From: Oscillospiraceae bacterium
GTDB taxonomy: Bacteria; Bacillota; Clostridia; Oscillospirales; Oscillospiraceae
Direction: 5' to 3'
NCBI GenBank assembly: GCA_017435525.1
Contig: JAFSEW010000054.1
Coordinates: 1-49,547, forward strand
Length of the DNA: 49,547 nt
Shown here: positions 1 through 8,021 of the stretch, piece after piece
Numbering within the stretch: position 1 is the first letter of the stretch
Layout of the letters: every line of letters starts with the position of its first letter
Program-made: the position numbers and the translations under genes
Notes under the pieces: model-generated
The model's input: only the letters and a program-made list of their open reading frames with translations
Databases searched by the model: none
What the model was told of the DNA's origin: nothing

Positions 1-891
1 GATCTGCCCATGCGTCTGGGCGAGACTTCCACCCTGTTCCGCAACGAGGATTCCGGCGAGATGCACGGCCTGATCCGTGTCCGCCAGTTCACCATTTCCG
101 AAGGCCATCTGGTGCTGCGCCCCGATCAGCTGGAAGAAGAGTTCCGTGGCTGCCTGGAGCTGGCTAAGTATGTGCTGGATACCGTGGGCATGCTGGAAAA
201 CTGTTCCTTCCGCTTCAGCCAGTGGGATCCTGCCAAGGCCGGCATCAAATATGAAGGCACCGCCGAACAGTGGGAAGCCGCCCAGGCTACCATGAAGGAA
301 ATTCTGGACAATATCGGCCTGGAGTATGAAGTTGGCATCGACGAGGCCGCTTTCTACGGCCCCAAGCTGGACATCCAGTACAAGAATGTCTTCGGCAAGG
401 AAGATACCATCGTTACCATCCAGATCGACATGCTGCTGGCCCAGAAGTTCGGCATGGAATACACCGATGCCGACGGCCAGAAGAAGATCCCCTATATCAT
501 CCACCGCACTTCCCTGGGCTGCTACGAGCGCACCCTGGCTTACCTGATCGAGCGTTACGCCGGTGCCCTGCCCCTGTGGATGATGCCCACCCAGGTCAAG
601 GTTCTGCCCATTACCGACCGTGCCCACGGCTATGCCAAGGAGCTGGCTGAGAAGCTGAACGCTGTGAACATCCACGCAGAGACTGACTGCCGCAGCGAGA
701 AGCTGGGCTACAAGATCCGTGAAGCTCAGATGCAGAAGATCCCCTACATGCTGGTCATCGGCGACCGGGATATGGAAGCCGGCACCGTTTCCGTCCGTAC
801 CCGCAAGGGTGAGGATCTGGGTGCCATGACCCCCGATGCCTTCATCGCCAAGTGCCTGATGGAGATCGCCACCAAGAGCAAGGAAGTTTAA
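1..891 (+). CDS. thrS: Threonine--tRNA ligase, C-terminal part (5' end outside window)
   Basis: The open frame runs in from base 1 and stops at 889-891, so only the C-terminal ~296 residues are present. Visible are the end of the class II catalytic core, including the ISEGHLV, GPKLDIQ and HRTSLGCYERTLAYLIE segments (the last is motif 3, which binds ATP and the class II active site), followed by the anticodon-binding domain opening with PTQVKVLPITDRA. The enzyme charges tRNA-Thr in the cytoplasm. The frame is intact to the end and is followed 15 nt later by a terminator, so this is the last gene of its transcript. The identification rests on the family-typical order of core then anticodon-binding domain and is secure; the start is not visible. 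Confidence 0.96.
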   Translation, partial: DLPMRLGETSTLFRNEDSGEMHGLIRVRQFTISEGHLVLRPDQLEEEFRGCLELAKYVLDTVGMLENCSFRFSQWDPAKAGIKYEGTAEQWEAAQATMKEILDNIGLEYEVGIDEAAFYGPKLDIQYKNVFGKEDTIVTIQIDMLLAQKFGMEYTDADGQKKIPYIIHRTSLGCYERTLAYLIERYAGALPLWMMPTQVKVLPITDRAHGYAKELAEKLNAVNIHAETDCRSEKLGYKIREAQMQKIPYMLVIGDRDMEAGTVSVRTRKGEDLGAMTPDAFIAKCLMEIATKSKEV

Positions 892-905
892 CTTTTTATG
901 AAGAA

Positions 906-940
906 ACAAGCCATCCTATCGGGATGGCTTGTTTTCTTTT
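906..940 (+). terminator. Rho-independent terminator after thrS
   Basis: An 11-bp stem (906-916 with 922-932) has a 5-nt loop and is followed by a T-rich run to 940. It separates thrS from the next gene and argues against any start codon for that gene inside the stem. Confidence 0.9.
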
Positions 941-997
941 CCAAGCTGTGATAAAATGGCGTCAGTTCCTTTCCCGCTTTCCCCGTTGGAGGTATCT

Positions 998-1777
998 ATG
1001 AAGCTGAAAATTCCAAAAATTTCTCCCGTTTGGCTGCTGTGCGGCCTGCTGGCGGTATTTGCCTATATCCTGAAATTCTGTCTGCCGGGCTACGGCTTTT
1101 CCGCCCTGGTTTGTGTGGGCATCATCGGTGTCATTGCCTTCTACACCCTGAGTAAACATCTGCTGCCCCGGTTTCCCCGGGCCATGAAATGGCTGCGCCG
1201 GTTTTTTACAGTCTTTCTGTGCATTGGTCTGATTCTCGCCGGTATCACAGAAGGCATCATTCTCCACGCCAGTTTGGGCGATCCCGATGCCCATTGCGAC
1301 TATATGGTGGTGCTGGGGGCGAAAGTGCGAAATTCCGGCCCCTCTGTGTCTCTCTGGGATCGGATCTACGCTGCCCGGGATTACATGCAGGCGCACCCGG
1401 ATGTGATTGCTGTGGTATCCGGCGGCCAGGGTGCTGACGAACCTATGAGCGAAGCCCGGGCCATGTACGAAAAGCTGGTAGCACTGGGCATCGAAGCGGA
1501 CCGGATCTGGATCGAAGATCAGGCCAGCTCCACCTGGGCCAACCTGAATTATTCTTTGAACCTCATTGAAGAAAAAACCGGCACCCGCCCGGATACCCTG
1601 GGCGTAGTCTCCAGCGAATACCACATGTACCGCGCAGGCCTGCAAGCCAAAGACTGCGGCGTGGAATTCGTAGGCATCCCCGCAAAAACTTCCCGGCTTT
1701 CCCAGGCTATCAACCACTTTATGCGGGAAATCGCCGGTGTGTGGCACTATATGATTTTAGGAGGACAGTATGATTAG
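998..1777 (+). CDS. YdcF/SanA-like DUF218 membrane protein
   Basis: A protein of 259 residues. The N-terminus has several hydrophobic segments (about residues 10-70 and another before residue 85), followed by a soluble DUF218-type domain: YMVVLGAKV strand, VVSGGQG turn, the acidic SEARAMYEKL segment, and EDQASSTWANL then VVSSEYHMYR. Known members (SanA, ElyC, YdcF) are membrane-anchored proteins linked to envelope or peptidoglycan-precursor metabolism; the precise reaction is not settled. The ATG at 998 is chosen because GGAGG lies at 988-992; an upstream ATG at 929 would lie inside the thrS terminator. The stop overlaps the start of the next gene by 8 nt, so the two are translationally coupled. 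Confidence 0.85.
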   Translation: MKLKIPKISPVWLLCGLLAVFAYILKFCLPGYGFSALVCVGIIGVIAFYTLSKHLLPRFPRAMKWLRRFFTVFLCIGLILAGITEGIILHASLGDPDAHCDYMVVLGAKVRNSGPSVSLWDRIYAARDYMQAHPDVIAVVSGGQGADEPMSEARAMYEKLVALGIEADRIWIEDQASSTWANLNYSLNLIEEKTGTRPDTLGVVSSEYHMYRAGLQAKDCGVEFVGIPAKTSRLSQAINHFMREIAGVWHYMILGGQYD

Positions 1778-2810
1778 CAAGTCTTATGCAGATTTTTCCT
1801 GGGAGCAGGCAGCCGCGCTTCTGGCCATTGACTCTCCCACCGGCTTTACCCACATGGCCGCTGCCTGGGTAAAGGATGCCTTTGAAAACCTGGGCTATCA
1901 TGCCGAAATCACCACCAAGGGCGGTGTCCTGGTGGATCTGGGTGGCGAAAATGCCCAGGACGGCCTGCTGCTGGCAGCCCACACCGACACTCTGGGCGCC
2001 ATGGTAGCCGAAGTGAAGGGCAACGGCCGCCTGCGGCTGACTCCCCTGGGTGGCATGAATGCCAACAACGGCGAAGCCGAAAATGTGAGAGTTTACACCC
2101 GCTGCGGCAAAGTCATGGAAGGCACCGCGCAGCTGTGCAACGCTTCCGTCCATGTCAACGGCGACTACAGCAGCGCCAAACGCAGCTTTGACACCGTGGA
2201 AGTGGTGCTGGATGAAGATGTGCATTCCGCCGCCGATACCAGGGCTCTGGGCATTGAAGTGGGCGATATCGTCTGCTTCGACCCCCGTACCCGCCGCACC
2301 GCATCCGGCTATCTCAAGAGCCGTTTTCTGGATGACAAGCTCTCCGTGGGCATCCTGCTGGGCTTTGCTAAGTACTGCGCCGACAACGCCATTATCCTTC
2401 CCCGCCGCACCTGGGTCCATGTGACAGTCTACGAAGAAGTAGGTCACGGCGGCAGCGGCAGTCTGCCTGCCGGTGTCACCGAAGCCATTTCCGTGGATAT
2501 GGGCTGCGTGGGCAGCGGCCTGCAGTGCACGGAAAAGCAGGTAAGCATCTGCGCCAAGGATTCCGGCGGCCCCTACAGCTATCAGGTAGTAGGCAAGCTG
2601 ATCGAAGCCGCAAAAGCCACAGCTGCCGACTATGCCGTGGATGTGTACCCCTACTACGGCTCCGATGTGGAAGCTACTCTCCGGGCAGGCTTTGACATCC
2701 GCCATGGCCTCATCGGTGCCGGTGTTTACGCCAGCCACGGCTATGAGCGCAGCCACATTGACGGCGTGCATAACACTCTGAAAGTTCTGTGCGGCTACCT
2801 GGGCGTATAA
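1770..2810 (+). CDS. M42 family metallopeptidase (glutamyl aminopeptidase/endoglucanase-type)
   Basis: A protein of 346 residues, normal for M42 cytosolic aminopeptidases, which form large tetrahedral particles and trim peptides using two metal ions. Expected landmarks are present in order: AAHTDTLGAMV (first metal His and Asp), SRFLDDK (bridging Asp), YEEVGHGGSG (catalytic and metal Glu pair), VDMGCVGSG (metal Asp), and the C-terminal SHGYERSHIDGVHNT with the last metal His. GGAGG sits at 1760-1764 and the start overlaps the upstream DUF218 gene. A terminator follows. Family assignment is firm; substrate preference cannot be read. Confidence 0.93.
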   Translation: MISKSYADFSWEQAAALLAIDSPTGFTHMAAAWVKDAFENLGYHAEITTKGGVLVDLGGENAQDGLLLAAHTDTLGAMVAEVKGNGRLRLTPLGGMNANNGEAENVRVYTRCGKVMEGTAQLCNASVHVNGDYSSAKRSFDTVEVVLDEDVHSAADTRALGIEVGDIVCFDPRTRRTASGYLKSRFLDDKLSVGILLGFAKYCADNAIILPRRTWVHVTVYEEVGHGGSGSLPAGVTEAISVDMGCVGSGLQCTEKQVSICAKDSGGPYSYQVVGKLIEAAKATAADYAVDVYPYYGSDVEATLRAGFDIRHGLIGAGVYASHGYERSHIDGVHNTLKVLCGYLGV

Positions 2811-2826
2811 TTTACTGAAATATGGG

Positions 2827-2855
2827 TTGACAAACACGAAGAAAAGGAGTATGGT
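2827..2855 (+). promoter_or_regulatory. Probable sigma-A promoter of the first MATE gene
   Basis: TTGACA at 2827-2832, 17-nt spacer, TATGGT at 2850-2855. The predicted start near 2862 falls in the loop of the upstream gene's terminator, so new transcripts would carry only the descending arm and escape it. Confidence 0.7.
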
Positions 2856-2882
2856 GCAGAAGAAGCGCCATACTCCTTTTTT
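2842..2882 (+). terminator. Terminator of the M42 peptidase operon
   Basis: A perfect 13-bp stem (2842-2854 with 2868-2880) whose descending arm ends in a T run. It overlaps the promoter of the next gene. Confidence 0.85.
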
Positions 2883-2902
2883 GACCTTCAGGAGGTAGTA
2901 TT

Positions 2903-4261
2903 ATGGAAGCAACCGAACCCCGACCACAGCTGTTTTCCAACCGTGCCCTGGTGGGGCTGATGATCCCCATCATTCTGGATGCCCTGCTTTCGATCATCGC
3001 AGGCATGGTGGACTCCGCCATGGTATCCTCCGCCGGTGAAGCCGCGGTCAGCGCCGTTTCTCTGGTGGATTCTATCAATGTTCTGTTCATTTCCATGTTT
3101 GCATCCATTGCCGTGGGCGGCAGTGTGATCACCACCCAGTATGTGGGCAGCCGGAATTATAAGCAGGGCTGCATCAGCGCCAACCAGCTGTTCTATGCCG
3201 GTTTTACCATTTCCACTGTGCTGATGCTGGTGCTGCTTGTCATGAAAGAGTCCATCCTGCATATGATCTACGGCAATATTGAGGCGGATGTGCTGGAAAA
3301 CGCCATCACCTATTTTTCCATCACCCTGCTGGGCTACCCCTTCTCCGCTGTGGGTAACGCCTCCACCGCGATCCTGCGCTCCATGGGCAAGAACCGCCAG
3401 GCAGTCACCACCACCATTGCCTTTAATGTGATCAATGTCATCGGCAACGCCACTCTGATTTACGGTTTTCACCTGGGTGTGGCAGGCGCGGCCATCTCCA
3501 CCACCTTCAGCCGCATGGTTTTTGCCGTCTGGGGTCTGGCGCTGGCCCACAGCAAGAAGCTGCCGGTGCATTTTTCCAAGCTGCTGCACATCCGGCTGGA
3601 CTTTGACATTATGCGCCGGGTTCTGCGGATCGGCCTGTCCAACGGCATGGAAAGCAGCCTGTTCCATATTGGCAAGATCCTGATTTCCAGCCTGGTGTCT
3701 TCCTTCGGCACCATCTTTATTGCTGCCAACTCCGTGGCATTTACCATCAACAACATCGGCTGGACCATCGTAGGCAGCATGGGCACCGTTCTGCTGACCG
3801 TGGTAGGCCAGTGTATCGGTGCCGGAGAGCCCGAACAGGCCAAACGCTACACCAAAAAGCTGCTTACCGTTGCCACCGTGTTTATGTTCGTTATGTTCAG
3901 CGTGGTGTTCCTGCTGCGGCATCAACTGGTGCGTCTGTTTGATTTCAGTGAGGAAGCGTTGGAGGTTTCCGCCTACTATACAGGTGTCAGCGCGCTGTTC
4001 TCGATTCTTTCTCTCTACTCCTTCTCTTTTGTTCCCATGAGCGCCTTCCGGGCAGCAGGGGATATCCGCTACGCCATTACGGTTTCCATCTTTTCCATGT
4101 TTGCCTTCCGTGTAGCCTCCTGCTATCTGATCAACGCCCTGTTCCCCTCTCTGGGGCTCATGTGCGTATATATCGGCATGGCCCTGGACTGGGCTTTCCG
4201 GGCCGTGTGCAATATCCGCCGCTACCGCAGCGGCAAATGGCTGCACAAAAAGTTGATATAA
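2903..4261 (+). CDS. MATE family efflux transporter (copy 1)
   Basis: A polytopic inner-membrane protein of 452 residues with about 12 hydrophobic segments, the usual MATE size and topology: two six-helix bundles. Each half carries the family's conserved pattern: an N-terminal stretch around MVDSAMVSSAGEAAVSAVSLVDS, and the second-half equivalent SLVSSFGTIFIAANSVAFTINNIG followed by VVGQCIGAGEPEQAKRY. MATE proteins export drugs or metabolites using Na+ or H+ gradients; the substrate is unknown here. AGGAGGT at 2890-2896 supports ATG 2903. A paralogue of identical length follows in the same direction at 4388. Copies differ mainly in the terminal regions and some loops. Confidence 0.95.
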   Translation: MEATEPRPQLFSNRALVGLMIPIILDALLSIIAGMVDSAMVSSAGEAAVSAVSLVDSINVLFISMFASIAVGGSVITTQYVGSRNYKQGCISANQLFYAGFTISTVLMLVLLVMKESILHMIYGNIEADVLENAITYFSITLLGYPFSAVGNASTAILRSMGKNRQAVTTTIAFNVINVIGNATLIYGFHLGVAGAAISTTFSRMVFAVWGLALAHSKKLPVHFSKLLHIRLDFDIMRRVLRIGLSNGMESSLFHIGKILISSLVSSFGTIFIAANSVAFTINNIGWTIVGSMGTVLLTVVGQCIGAGEPEQAKRYTKKLLTVATVFMFVMFSVVFLLRHQLVRLFDFSEEALEVSAYYTGVSALFSILSLYSFSFVPMSAFRAAGDIRYAITVSIFSMFAFRVASCYLINALFPSLGLMCVYIGMALDWAFRAVCNIRRYRSGKWLHKKLI

Positions 4262-4265
4262 CGCA

Positions 4266-4300
4266 AAATCCGGCTGCGAATTTCGCGGCCGGATTTCTGT
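4266..4300 (+). terminator. Terminator-like hairpin between the two MATE genes
   Basis: Stem of 9 bp (4266-4274 with 4288-4296), possibly extended by an inner GCGAA/TTCGC pairing, then a short T-rich tail. It sits just before an independent promoter. Confidence 0.6.
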
Positions 4301-4309
4301 ATTCCGGGA

Positions 4310-4338
4310 TTGACAAATCCCCAAAAACAATGTATGTT
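4310..4338 (+). promoter_or_regulatory. Probable sigma-A promoter of the second MATE gene
   Basis: TTGACA at 4310-4315, 17-nt spacer, TATGTT at 4333-4338, followed by AAGGAGA and ATG 4388. The second exporter is therefore probably transcribed separately from the first. Confidence 0.7.
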
Positions 4339-4387
4339 GCTTTTAATAGGTTCTGTTACACCATTGCACAGTAGAAGGAGACCTGCT

Positions 4388-5746
4388 ATGGATACTGCCA
4401 GCATCCAGCCTCCGCTGTTTACCAACCGGAAACTTGTCAGCCTGACCATCCCTGTGGTGTTGGACGCCATGCTTGCCATCCTGGTGGGCATGGTGGACTC
4501 TGCCATGGTTTCTTCCGCAGGAGAAGCCGCCGTGGGTGCCGTATCCCTGGTGGATTCCCTGAACTGGCTGTTTCTGTCCATGTTCTCTGCCCTTGGGGTG
4601 GGCGGCTCTGTAGTCACAGCCCAATACATCGGCAACCGGAACTATCGCGGTGCTTCCGACAGTGCAAACCAGCTGTTCTATCTGGTGACTATCCTGTCTT
4701 CGGCGTGTATGCTCCTTCTGCTATGCCTGCGCAGGCCCATTTTGCACATTGTTTACGGCAGCATTGCCCCGGATGTTTTCGCCCATGCCGAACGGTATTT
4801 CTTCTTCACCCTGTTGGGCTACCCGCTGTTCTCCATCGGCGCGGCCTGCGGCTCGATCCTGCGGGCCATGGGCAAAAACCGGCAGGCCGTTTCCATTACC
4901 GTCATTGCCAATCTGTGCAATGTTGTGGGCAATGCCACATTTATCTTCGGCTTTCACATGGGTGCCGCCGGTGCCGGACTTTCCACCACCTTGTGCCGCG
5001 TGGTCTATGCGGGTCTGGGCATCTACCTGGTGCATTCCAAAGACCTTCCCGCCAGGTTTGAAAAACTGCTGCACCTGCGGATCGATTTTGGCATGATGAA
5101 GCGGGTGCTGCGCATCGGCCTTTCCAACGGCCTGGAAAGCGGCCTGTTCCAGGTGGGCAAACTGCTGGTGGCCAGTCTGGTCTCTTCCCTGGGCACCATT
5201 GCCATTGCCGCAAATTCCGTTACCTTTACCATCAATAATATCGGCTGGTCTGCGGTGAACGCCTTCGGTACGGTGCTGCTTACGGTGGTTGGGCAGTGCA
5301 TCGGTGCCGGGCAGCCGGAGCAGGCAAAGGCCTATATCCGTAAATTCCTCCGGGCAGCAATCTGCTGCTGCGTTATCCTATTCAGCACCATATTCCTGCT
5401 GCGGTATCAGATTGTGCGGCTGTTCAGCTTCGGCCCGGAAGCCCGGGAAACCGCCGCCTATTATATCGGCTTCTGCGCTTTGGGTGCCATCTTCTCCGGT
5501 TTTCCCTTCTCCTTTATCCCCACCAACGCGTTCCGGGCCGCCGGCGATGTCCGCTACCCCATCATACTTTCGGTTTGCTCCATGTTTGCCTTCCGGGTGG
5601 CGCTGTGCTATTTGCTGAACGCCCTGTTCCCTTCCCTGGGTCTTATGTGCGTCTATATCGGCATGTTGGCCGATTGGGGCGTCCGGGCGACCCTGAATCT
5701 GCTCCGTTTCCGCAGCGGAAAATGGCTGAAAAAAGCCCTGATATAA
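4388..5746 (+). CDS. MATE family efflux transporter (copy 2, tandem paralogue)
   Basis: Also 452 residues with about 12 membrane segments and closely similar to the preceding gene over its whole length, for example FTNRKLVSLTIPVVLDAML, MVDSAMVSSAGEAAVGAVS and LLTVVGQCIGAGQPEQAK. The frame is open upstream to 4310, but ATG 4388 is preferred: AAGGAGA lies just upstream, the N-terminus then aligns with copy 1, and the earlier codons overlap the promoter. Tandem MATE paralogues with separate promoters suggest either gene dosage or two related substrates with different control; which one cannot be told. Ends 38 nt from a convergent rubrerythrin gene. Confidence 0.95.
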   Translation: MDTASIQPPLFTNRKLVSLTIPVVLDAMLAILVGMVDSAMVSSAGEAAVGAVSLVDSLNWLFLSMFSALGVGGSVVTAQYIGNRNYRGASDSANQLFYLVTILSSACMLLLLCLRRPILHIVYGSIAPDVFAHAERYFFFTLLGYPLFSIGAACGSILRAMGKNRQAVSITVIANLCNVVGNATFIFGFHMGAAGAGLSTTLCRVVYAGLGIYLVHSKDLPARFEKLLHLRIDFGMMKRVLRIGLSNGLESGLFQVGKLLVASLVSSLGTIAIAANSVTFTINNIGWSAVNAFGTVLLTVVGQCIGAGQPEQAKAYIRKFLRAAICCCVILFSTIFLLRYQIVRLFSFGPEARETAAYYIGFCALGAIFSGFPFSFIPTNAFRAAGDVRYPIILSVCSMFAFRVALCYLLNALFPSLGLMCVYIGMLADWGVRATLNLLRFRSGKWLKKALI

Positions 5747-5778
5747 AAAAGAGGGAAGCAGATGCTTCCCTCTTTTTT
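5745..5778. terminator. Bidirectional terminator between MATE copy 2 and rubrerythrin
   Basis: A perfect 16-bp stem (5745-5760 with 5763-5778) with an A run on one side and a T run on the other, so it works in both directions for the two convergent genes. Confidence 0.92.
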
Positions 5779-5783
5779 GATTC

Positions 5784-6323
5784 TTAGTAGTTCTCAGCGT
5801 TGACTTCGAAGTAGGCCTTGGGATGGGCGCAGGTGGGGCACAGCTCGGGAGCCTTGGTGCCAACAACCAGGTGACCGCAGTTGCGGCATTCCCAGATCTT
5901 CACTTCGCTCTTCTCAAAGACCTGCATGGTTTCCACATTCTGCAGCAGCTTGCGGTAACGCTCTTCGTGGTGCTTCTCAATGGCAGCAACCAGGCGGAAC
6001 TTGGCTGCCAGCTCCTTGAAGCCTTCCTCCTCAGCAGTCTTGGCAAAGCCTGCATACATATCGGTCCACTCGTAGTTCTCGCCTTCTGCAGCGTGCAGCA
6101 GGTTTTCAGCGGTATCACCGATGCCGTTCAATTCCTTGAACCACAGCTTTGCATGTTCCTTTTCGTTTTCGGCAGTCTTCAGGAACAGGGCTGCGATCTG
6201 CTCGAAGCCTTCCTTCTTAGCCTTGGATGCAAAATAGGTATACTTGTTTCTGGCCTGGGATTCGCCAGCGAAAGCGGCTTCCAGGTTTTTCTCGGTCTGG
6301 GTGCCTGCATATTTGTTAGCCAT
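5784..6323 (-). CDS. rbr: Rubrerythrin
   Basis: A protein of 179 residues with the two classic domains. The N-terminal ferritin-like four-helix bundle (to about residue 135) carries diiron-ligand segments including E21 in [11 protein letters not shown]54/H57 in ENEKEH, and the second-half EKHHEERY. The C-terminal rubredoxin-like Fe(SCys)4 knuckles are C146-x2-C149 and C162-x2-C165. Rubrerythrin reduces hydrogen peroxide in anaerobes with electrons from rubredoxin or NADH-dependent partners. TAGGAGGA lies just upstream of the start. It stands alone between two terminator or promoter regions. PerR control is common in Clostridia, but no PerR box could be confirmed by eye. Confidence 0.97.
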   Translation of the reverse strand: MANKYAGTQTEKNLEAAFAGESQARNKYTYFASKAKKEGFEQIAALFLKTAENEKEHAKLWFKELNGIGDTAENLLHAAEGENYEWTDMYAGFAKTAEEEGFKELAAKFRLVAAIEKHHEERYRKLLQNVETMQVFEKSEVKIWECRNCGHLVVGTKAPELCPTCAHPKAYFEVNAENY

Positions 6324-6396
6324 AAAAAAATCCTCCTAAGCTTTTTGTGATACATAAATTTTAGCATAGCTTTTCGGTTTTGGCTAGTGGAAATTT

Positions 6397-6864
6397 TTAA
6401 TTTAGCAGGAAAACTCCCAGGTTCAGATACCAGGCAAAGGTCACCCAGAGAATATAGGGAATCAGCAGATCCCCTGCCGGTTCATCTGTTTCAGAGAAAG
6501 CCCGGATGGTCAGGAAAATCAGCACCCACAGCAGCGTCAGCAGAATCAGCGCCGCCAGATACATCTGCCCCCCAAAGAACAGCAGCGGCCACAGAAAATT
6601 CGCCGCCAGCTGCAATCCGTAGAAAATCCACGCCTTGCGAATCTTTGCAGGCTCCGCACCGGATTCCAGCACCCGGTAGGAAGCGTAGCCCATCAGCAGA
6701 TACAGCAGCGACCATACAACGGGAAATACCCATCCCGGCGGCGAAAGAGGCGGCCTGTCCAATTCTTTGTAAAGGTCCATGCCCCCGGACAACAGTGACG
6801 CCAGTCCGCCTACAGCCAGGGGCAGCGCCAGGCAAAGAAGCAGCTTTTTCCAGTTGATTTTCAT
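6397..6864 (-). CDS. tspO: TspO/MBR (translocator) family membrane protein
   Basis: A protein of 155 residues with five predicted membrane helices, standard for TspO. The N-terminal part contains the signature PPLSPPGWVFPVVWSLLY and LMGYASYRV; later helices include NFLWPLLFFGG and the C-terminal PYILWVTFAWYLN. TspO proteins bind porphyrins or similar ligands and modulate stress responses; the role in anaerobes is unclear. Start chosen at ATG 6864, because GGGAGGGA precedes it by 6 nt; an upstream in-frame start would read through a hairpin. The gene lies 55 nt downstream of thioredoxin on the same strand, with a long hairpin covering its ribosome site. Confidence 0.93.
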   Translation of the reverse strand: MKINWKKLLLCLALPLAVGGLASLLSGGMDLYKELDRPPLSPPGWVFPVVWSLLYLLMGYASYRVLESGAEPAKIRKAWIFYGLQLAANFLWPLLFFGGQMYLAALILLTLLWVLIFLTIRAFSETDEPAGDLLIPYILWVTFAWYLNLGVFLLN

Positions 6865-6868
6865 AGCA

Positions 6869-6906
6869 AATCCCTCCCATGATACTGCTAGTATATGGGA
6901 GGGATT
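6869..6906 (-). promoter_or_regulatory. Long hairpin that covers the tspO ribosome-binding site
   Basis: Bases 6869-6880 pair perfectly with 6895-6906, and 6882-6886 pair with 6890-6894, giving 17 bp with one bulged base and a 3-nt loop. On the minus strand the 3' arm contains the tspO Shine-Dalgarno GGGAGGGA. It begins 13 nt after the thioredoxin stop. There is no real U tract, so it may act as an RBS-sequestering switch or an mRNA-stabilising end rather than as a plain terminator. Confidence 0.65.
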
Positions 6907-6919
6907 CCAAACTATGCAC

Positions 6920-7231
6920 TTACAGGCCCAGCGCCTTGAGCAGATCCGCCTTGGGGCGGTAGCCAATCACCTTGGCTGCCACCTCGCCGCCATCCATCAC
7001 GATCAGGGTCGGAATGCTGGCAACGCCGAACTGGATTGCCAGAGGGGCTTCCTCATCCACATTGACCTTACCAACCTGGATATTTTCATTCTCCTCGGCG
7101 ATCTCATCCACAATGGGCGCCACCATCCGGCAGGGTCCGCACCAGGGTGCCCAAAAGTCCAGCAGCACCTTCTTAGGGTTCTTCAGAACAGTCTCTTCAA
7201 AATTGGCCTGGGTAATTTCTATCACAGCCAT
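6920..7231 (-). CDS. trxA: Thioredoxin
   Basis: A protein of 103 residues, typical for thioredoxin 1. The active-site WCGPC has redox cysteines C31 and C34, followed by the family's VNVDEEAPLAIQFGVASIPTL block with the cis-proline. It reduces protein disulfides in the cytoplasm. ATG 7231 is chosen because AGGAG lies about 8 nt upstream; a GTG three codons earlier belongs to the spacer. It lies upstream of tspO on the same strand. No thioredoxin reductase is nearby. Confidence 0.95.
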   Translation of the reverse strand: MAVIEITQANFEETVLKNPKKVLLDFWAPWCGPCRMVAPIVDEIAEENENIQVGKVNVDEEAPLAIQFGVASIPTLIVMDGGEVAAKVIGYRPKADLLKALGL

Positions 7232-7294
7232 GGCAAACACTCCTTTTTTCTTTCAGTATACCGCATCCCGCCGCCCGGTGCAACAGAAATTTAT

Positions 7295-7324
7295 TTGACA
7301 GCGTCTGTAAAAATCGGTTATACT
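7295..7324 (+). promoter_or_regulatory. Probable promoter of the Cys-rich small protein gene
   Basis: TTGACA at 7295-7300, 18-nt spacer, TATACT at 7319-7324. The predicted start lies almost on the GGAGGCG ribosome site at 7331, so the leader is extremely short. Confidence 0.65.
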
Positions 7325-7343
7325 ATCCCCGGAGGCGATAGAT

Positions 7344-7712
7344 ATGGAACATTCCTGCAGCGGTAACTGCGGCAGCTGCGGCGGCTGCGCCAAAGAACTG
7401 GTGCTGACCCCCATGGAAATGGACATGCTGCAAACCCTGGCCCAGATCCCCTTTCTGCCTGTAGTCCGAAAAGCCGATGATATGACCCCCGTGTATTTGG
7501 AAGATACCCGCTATACCCGGGAAGAATACAGTTTGATTCTGGCATGCCTGGAAAAGAAGGGCCTCATTGATATCGACTACCGCCAGAGTCTTTCCGGTTT
7601 TGACTACAGCGCCTATGCAGCATTCCCCTGCCACGGCACCATTGCCCTGACGGGGCGGGGGCAAACCGTGCTGGAAATGCTGGAGCTGCAGGGATTTGGC
7701 GTAGAGATGTAA
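7344..7712 (+). CDS. Uncharacterised 122-residue protein with Cys-rich N-terminus
   Basis: Not assigned to a family. The first 16 residues hold four cysteines in CSGNCGSCGGC spacing, which could bind a metal or cluster. The remainder (about residues 20-122) reads as helices followed by a LTGRGQTVLEML segment reminiscent of the last helix of a winged-helix domain, with EEYSLILACLEKKGLIDID in the recognition-helix area. A small metal-binding transcription factor is possible but unproven. It has its own promoter and a clear GGAGGCG site, and lies directly before tRNA-Leu. The frame is intact with host-like codon use. Confidence 0.75.
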   Translation: MEHSCSGNCGSCGGCAKELVLTPMEMDMLQTLAQIPFLPVVRKADDMTPVYLEDTRYTREEYSLILACLEKKGLIDIDYRQSLSGFDYSAYAAFPCHGTIALTGRGQTVLEMLELQGFGVEM

Positions 7713-7720
7713 GATTTCTC

Positions 7721-7749
7721 TTGCCATTTGGAAAAAGATAGTGTATAAT
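7721..7749 (+). promoter_or_regulatory. Promoter of tRNA-Leu
   Basis: TTGCCA at 7721-7726, 17-nt spacer, perfect TATAAT at 7744-7749, placed 12 nt before the mature tRNA 5' end. Confidence 0.85.
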
Positions 7750-7761
7750 ACCATAGCACCT

Positions 7762-7847
7762 GCCGGTGTGATGGAATGGTAGACGTAGTGGACTCAAAAT
7801 CCACCGCTGGCGACAGCGTACCGGTTCGAGTCCGGTCACCGGCACCA
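7762..7847 (+). tRNA. tRNA-Leu (anticodon CAA)
   Basis: A complete class II tRNA of 86 nt. The acceptor stem GCCGGTG pairs with CACCGGC (7837-7843); the anticodon arm GTGGA/TCCAC encloses loop CTCAAAA, giving anticodon CAA. There is a long variable arm, the T arm has TTCGAGT in its loop, and ACCA is encoded at the 3' end. It is flanked by its own promoter and terminator. Bases 7826-7849 occur again at 49150-49173 in the same orientation. Confidence 0.97.
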
Positions 7848-7848
7848 T

Positions 7849-7899
7849 AATACCTACCCTTATTTGATACAATGGTATCAGCAAGGGTAGGTATTTTTA
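7849..7899 (+). terminator. Terminator of tRNA-Leu
   Basis: Outer stem of 13 bp (7849-7861 with 7883-7895) with an inner GATAC/GTATC pairing and a T run. It starts right after the encoded CCA. Confidence 0.9.
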
Positions 7900-8021
7900 T
7901 ATGCATTTTTACCCCAAAACAGGACGAATTCCTAAACTTTGCAACGCATTTTCCTTTCCGTTGCCTAGCAATTGTGGTTTTACAGTGTGTTTGGAATGCT
8001 AAAACCCCACATATTGCGCTT

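Noticed and set aside
2888-4330. Long minus-strand open frame of 480 codons
   Set aside because: Antisense shadow of the MATE gene; no ribosome site, low-complexity His/Gln/Gly-rich composition.
7613-7906. Minus-strand frame containing GDRTRTGTL
   Set aside because: This is the well-known antisense translation of a tRNA-Leu gene.
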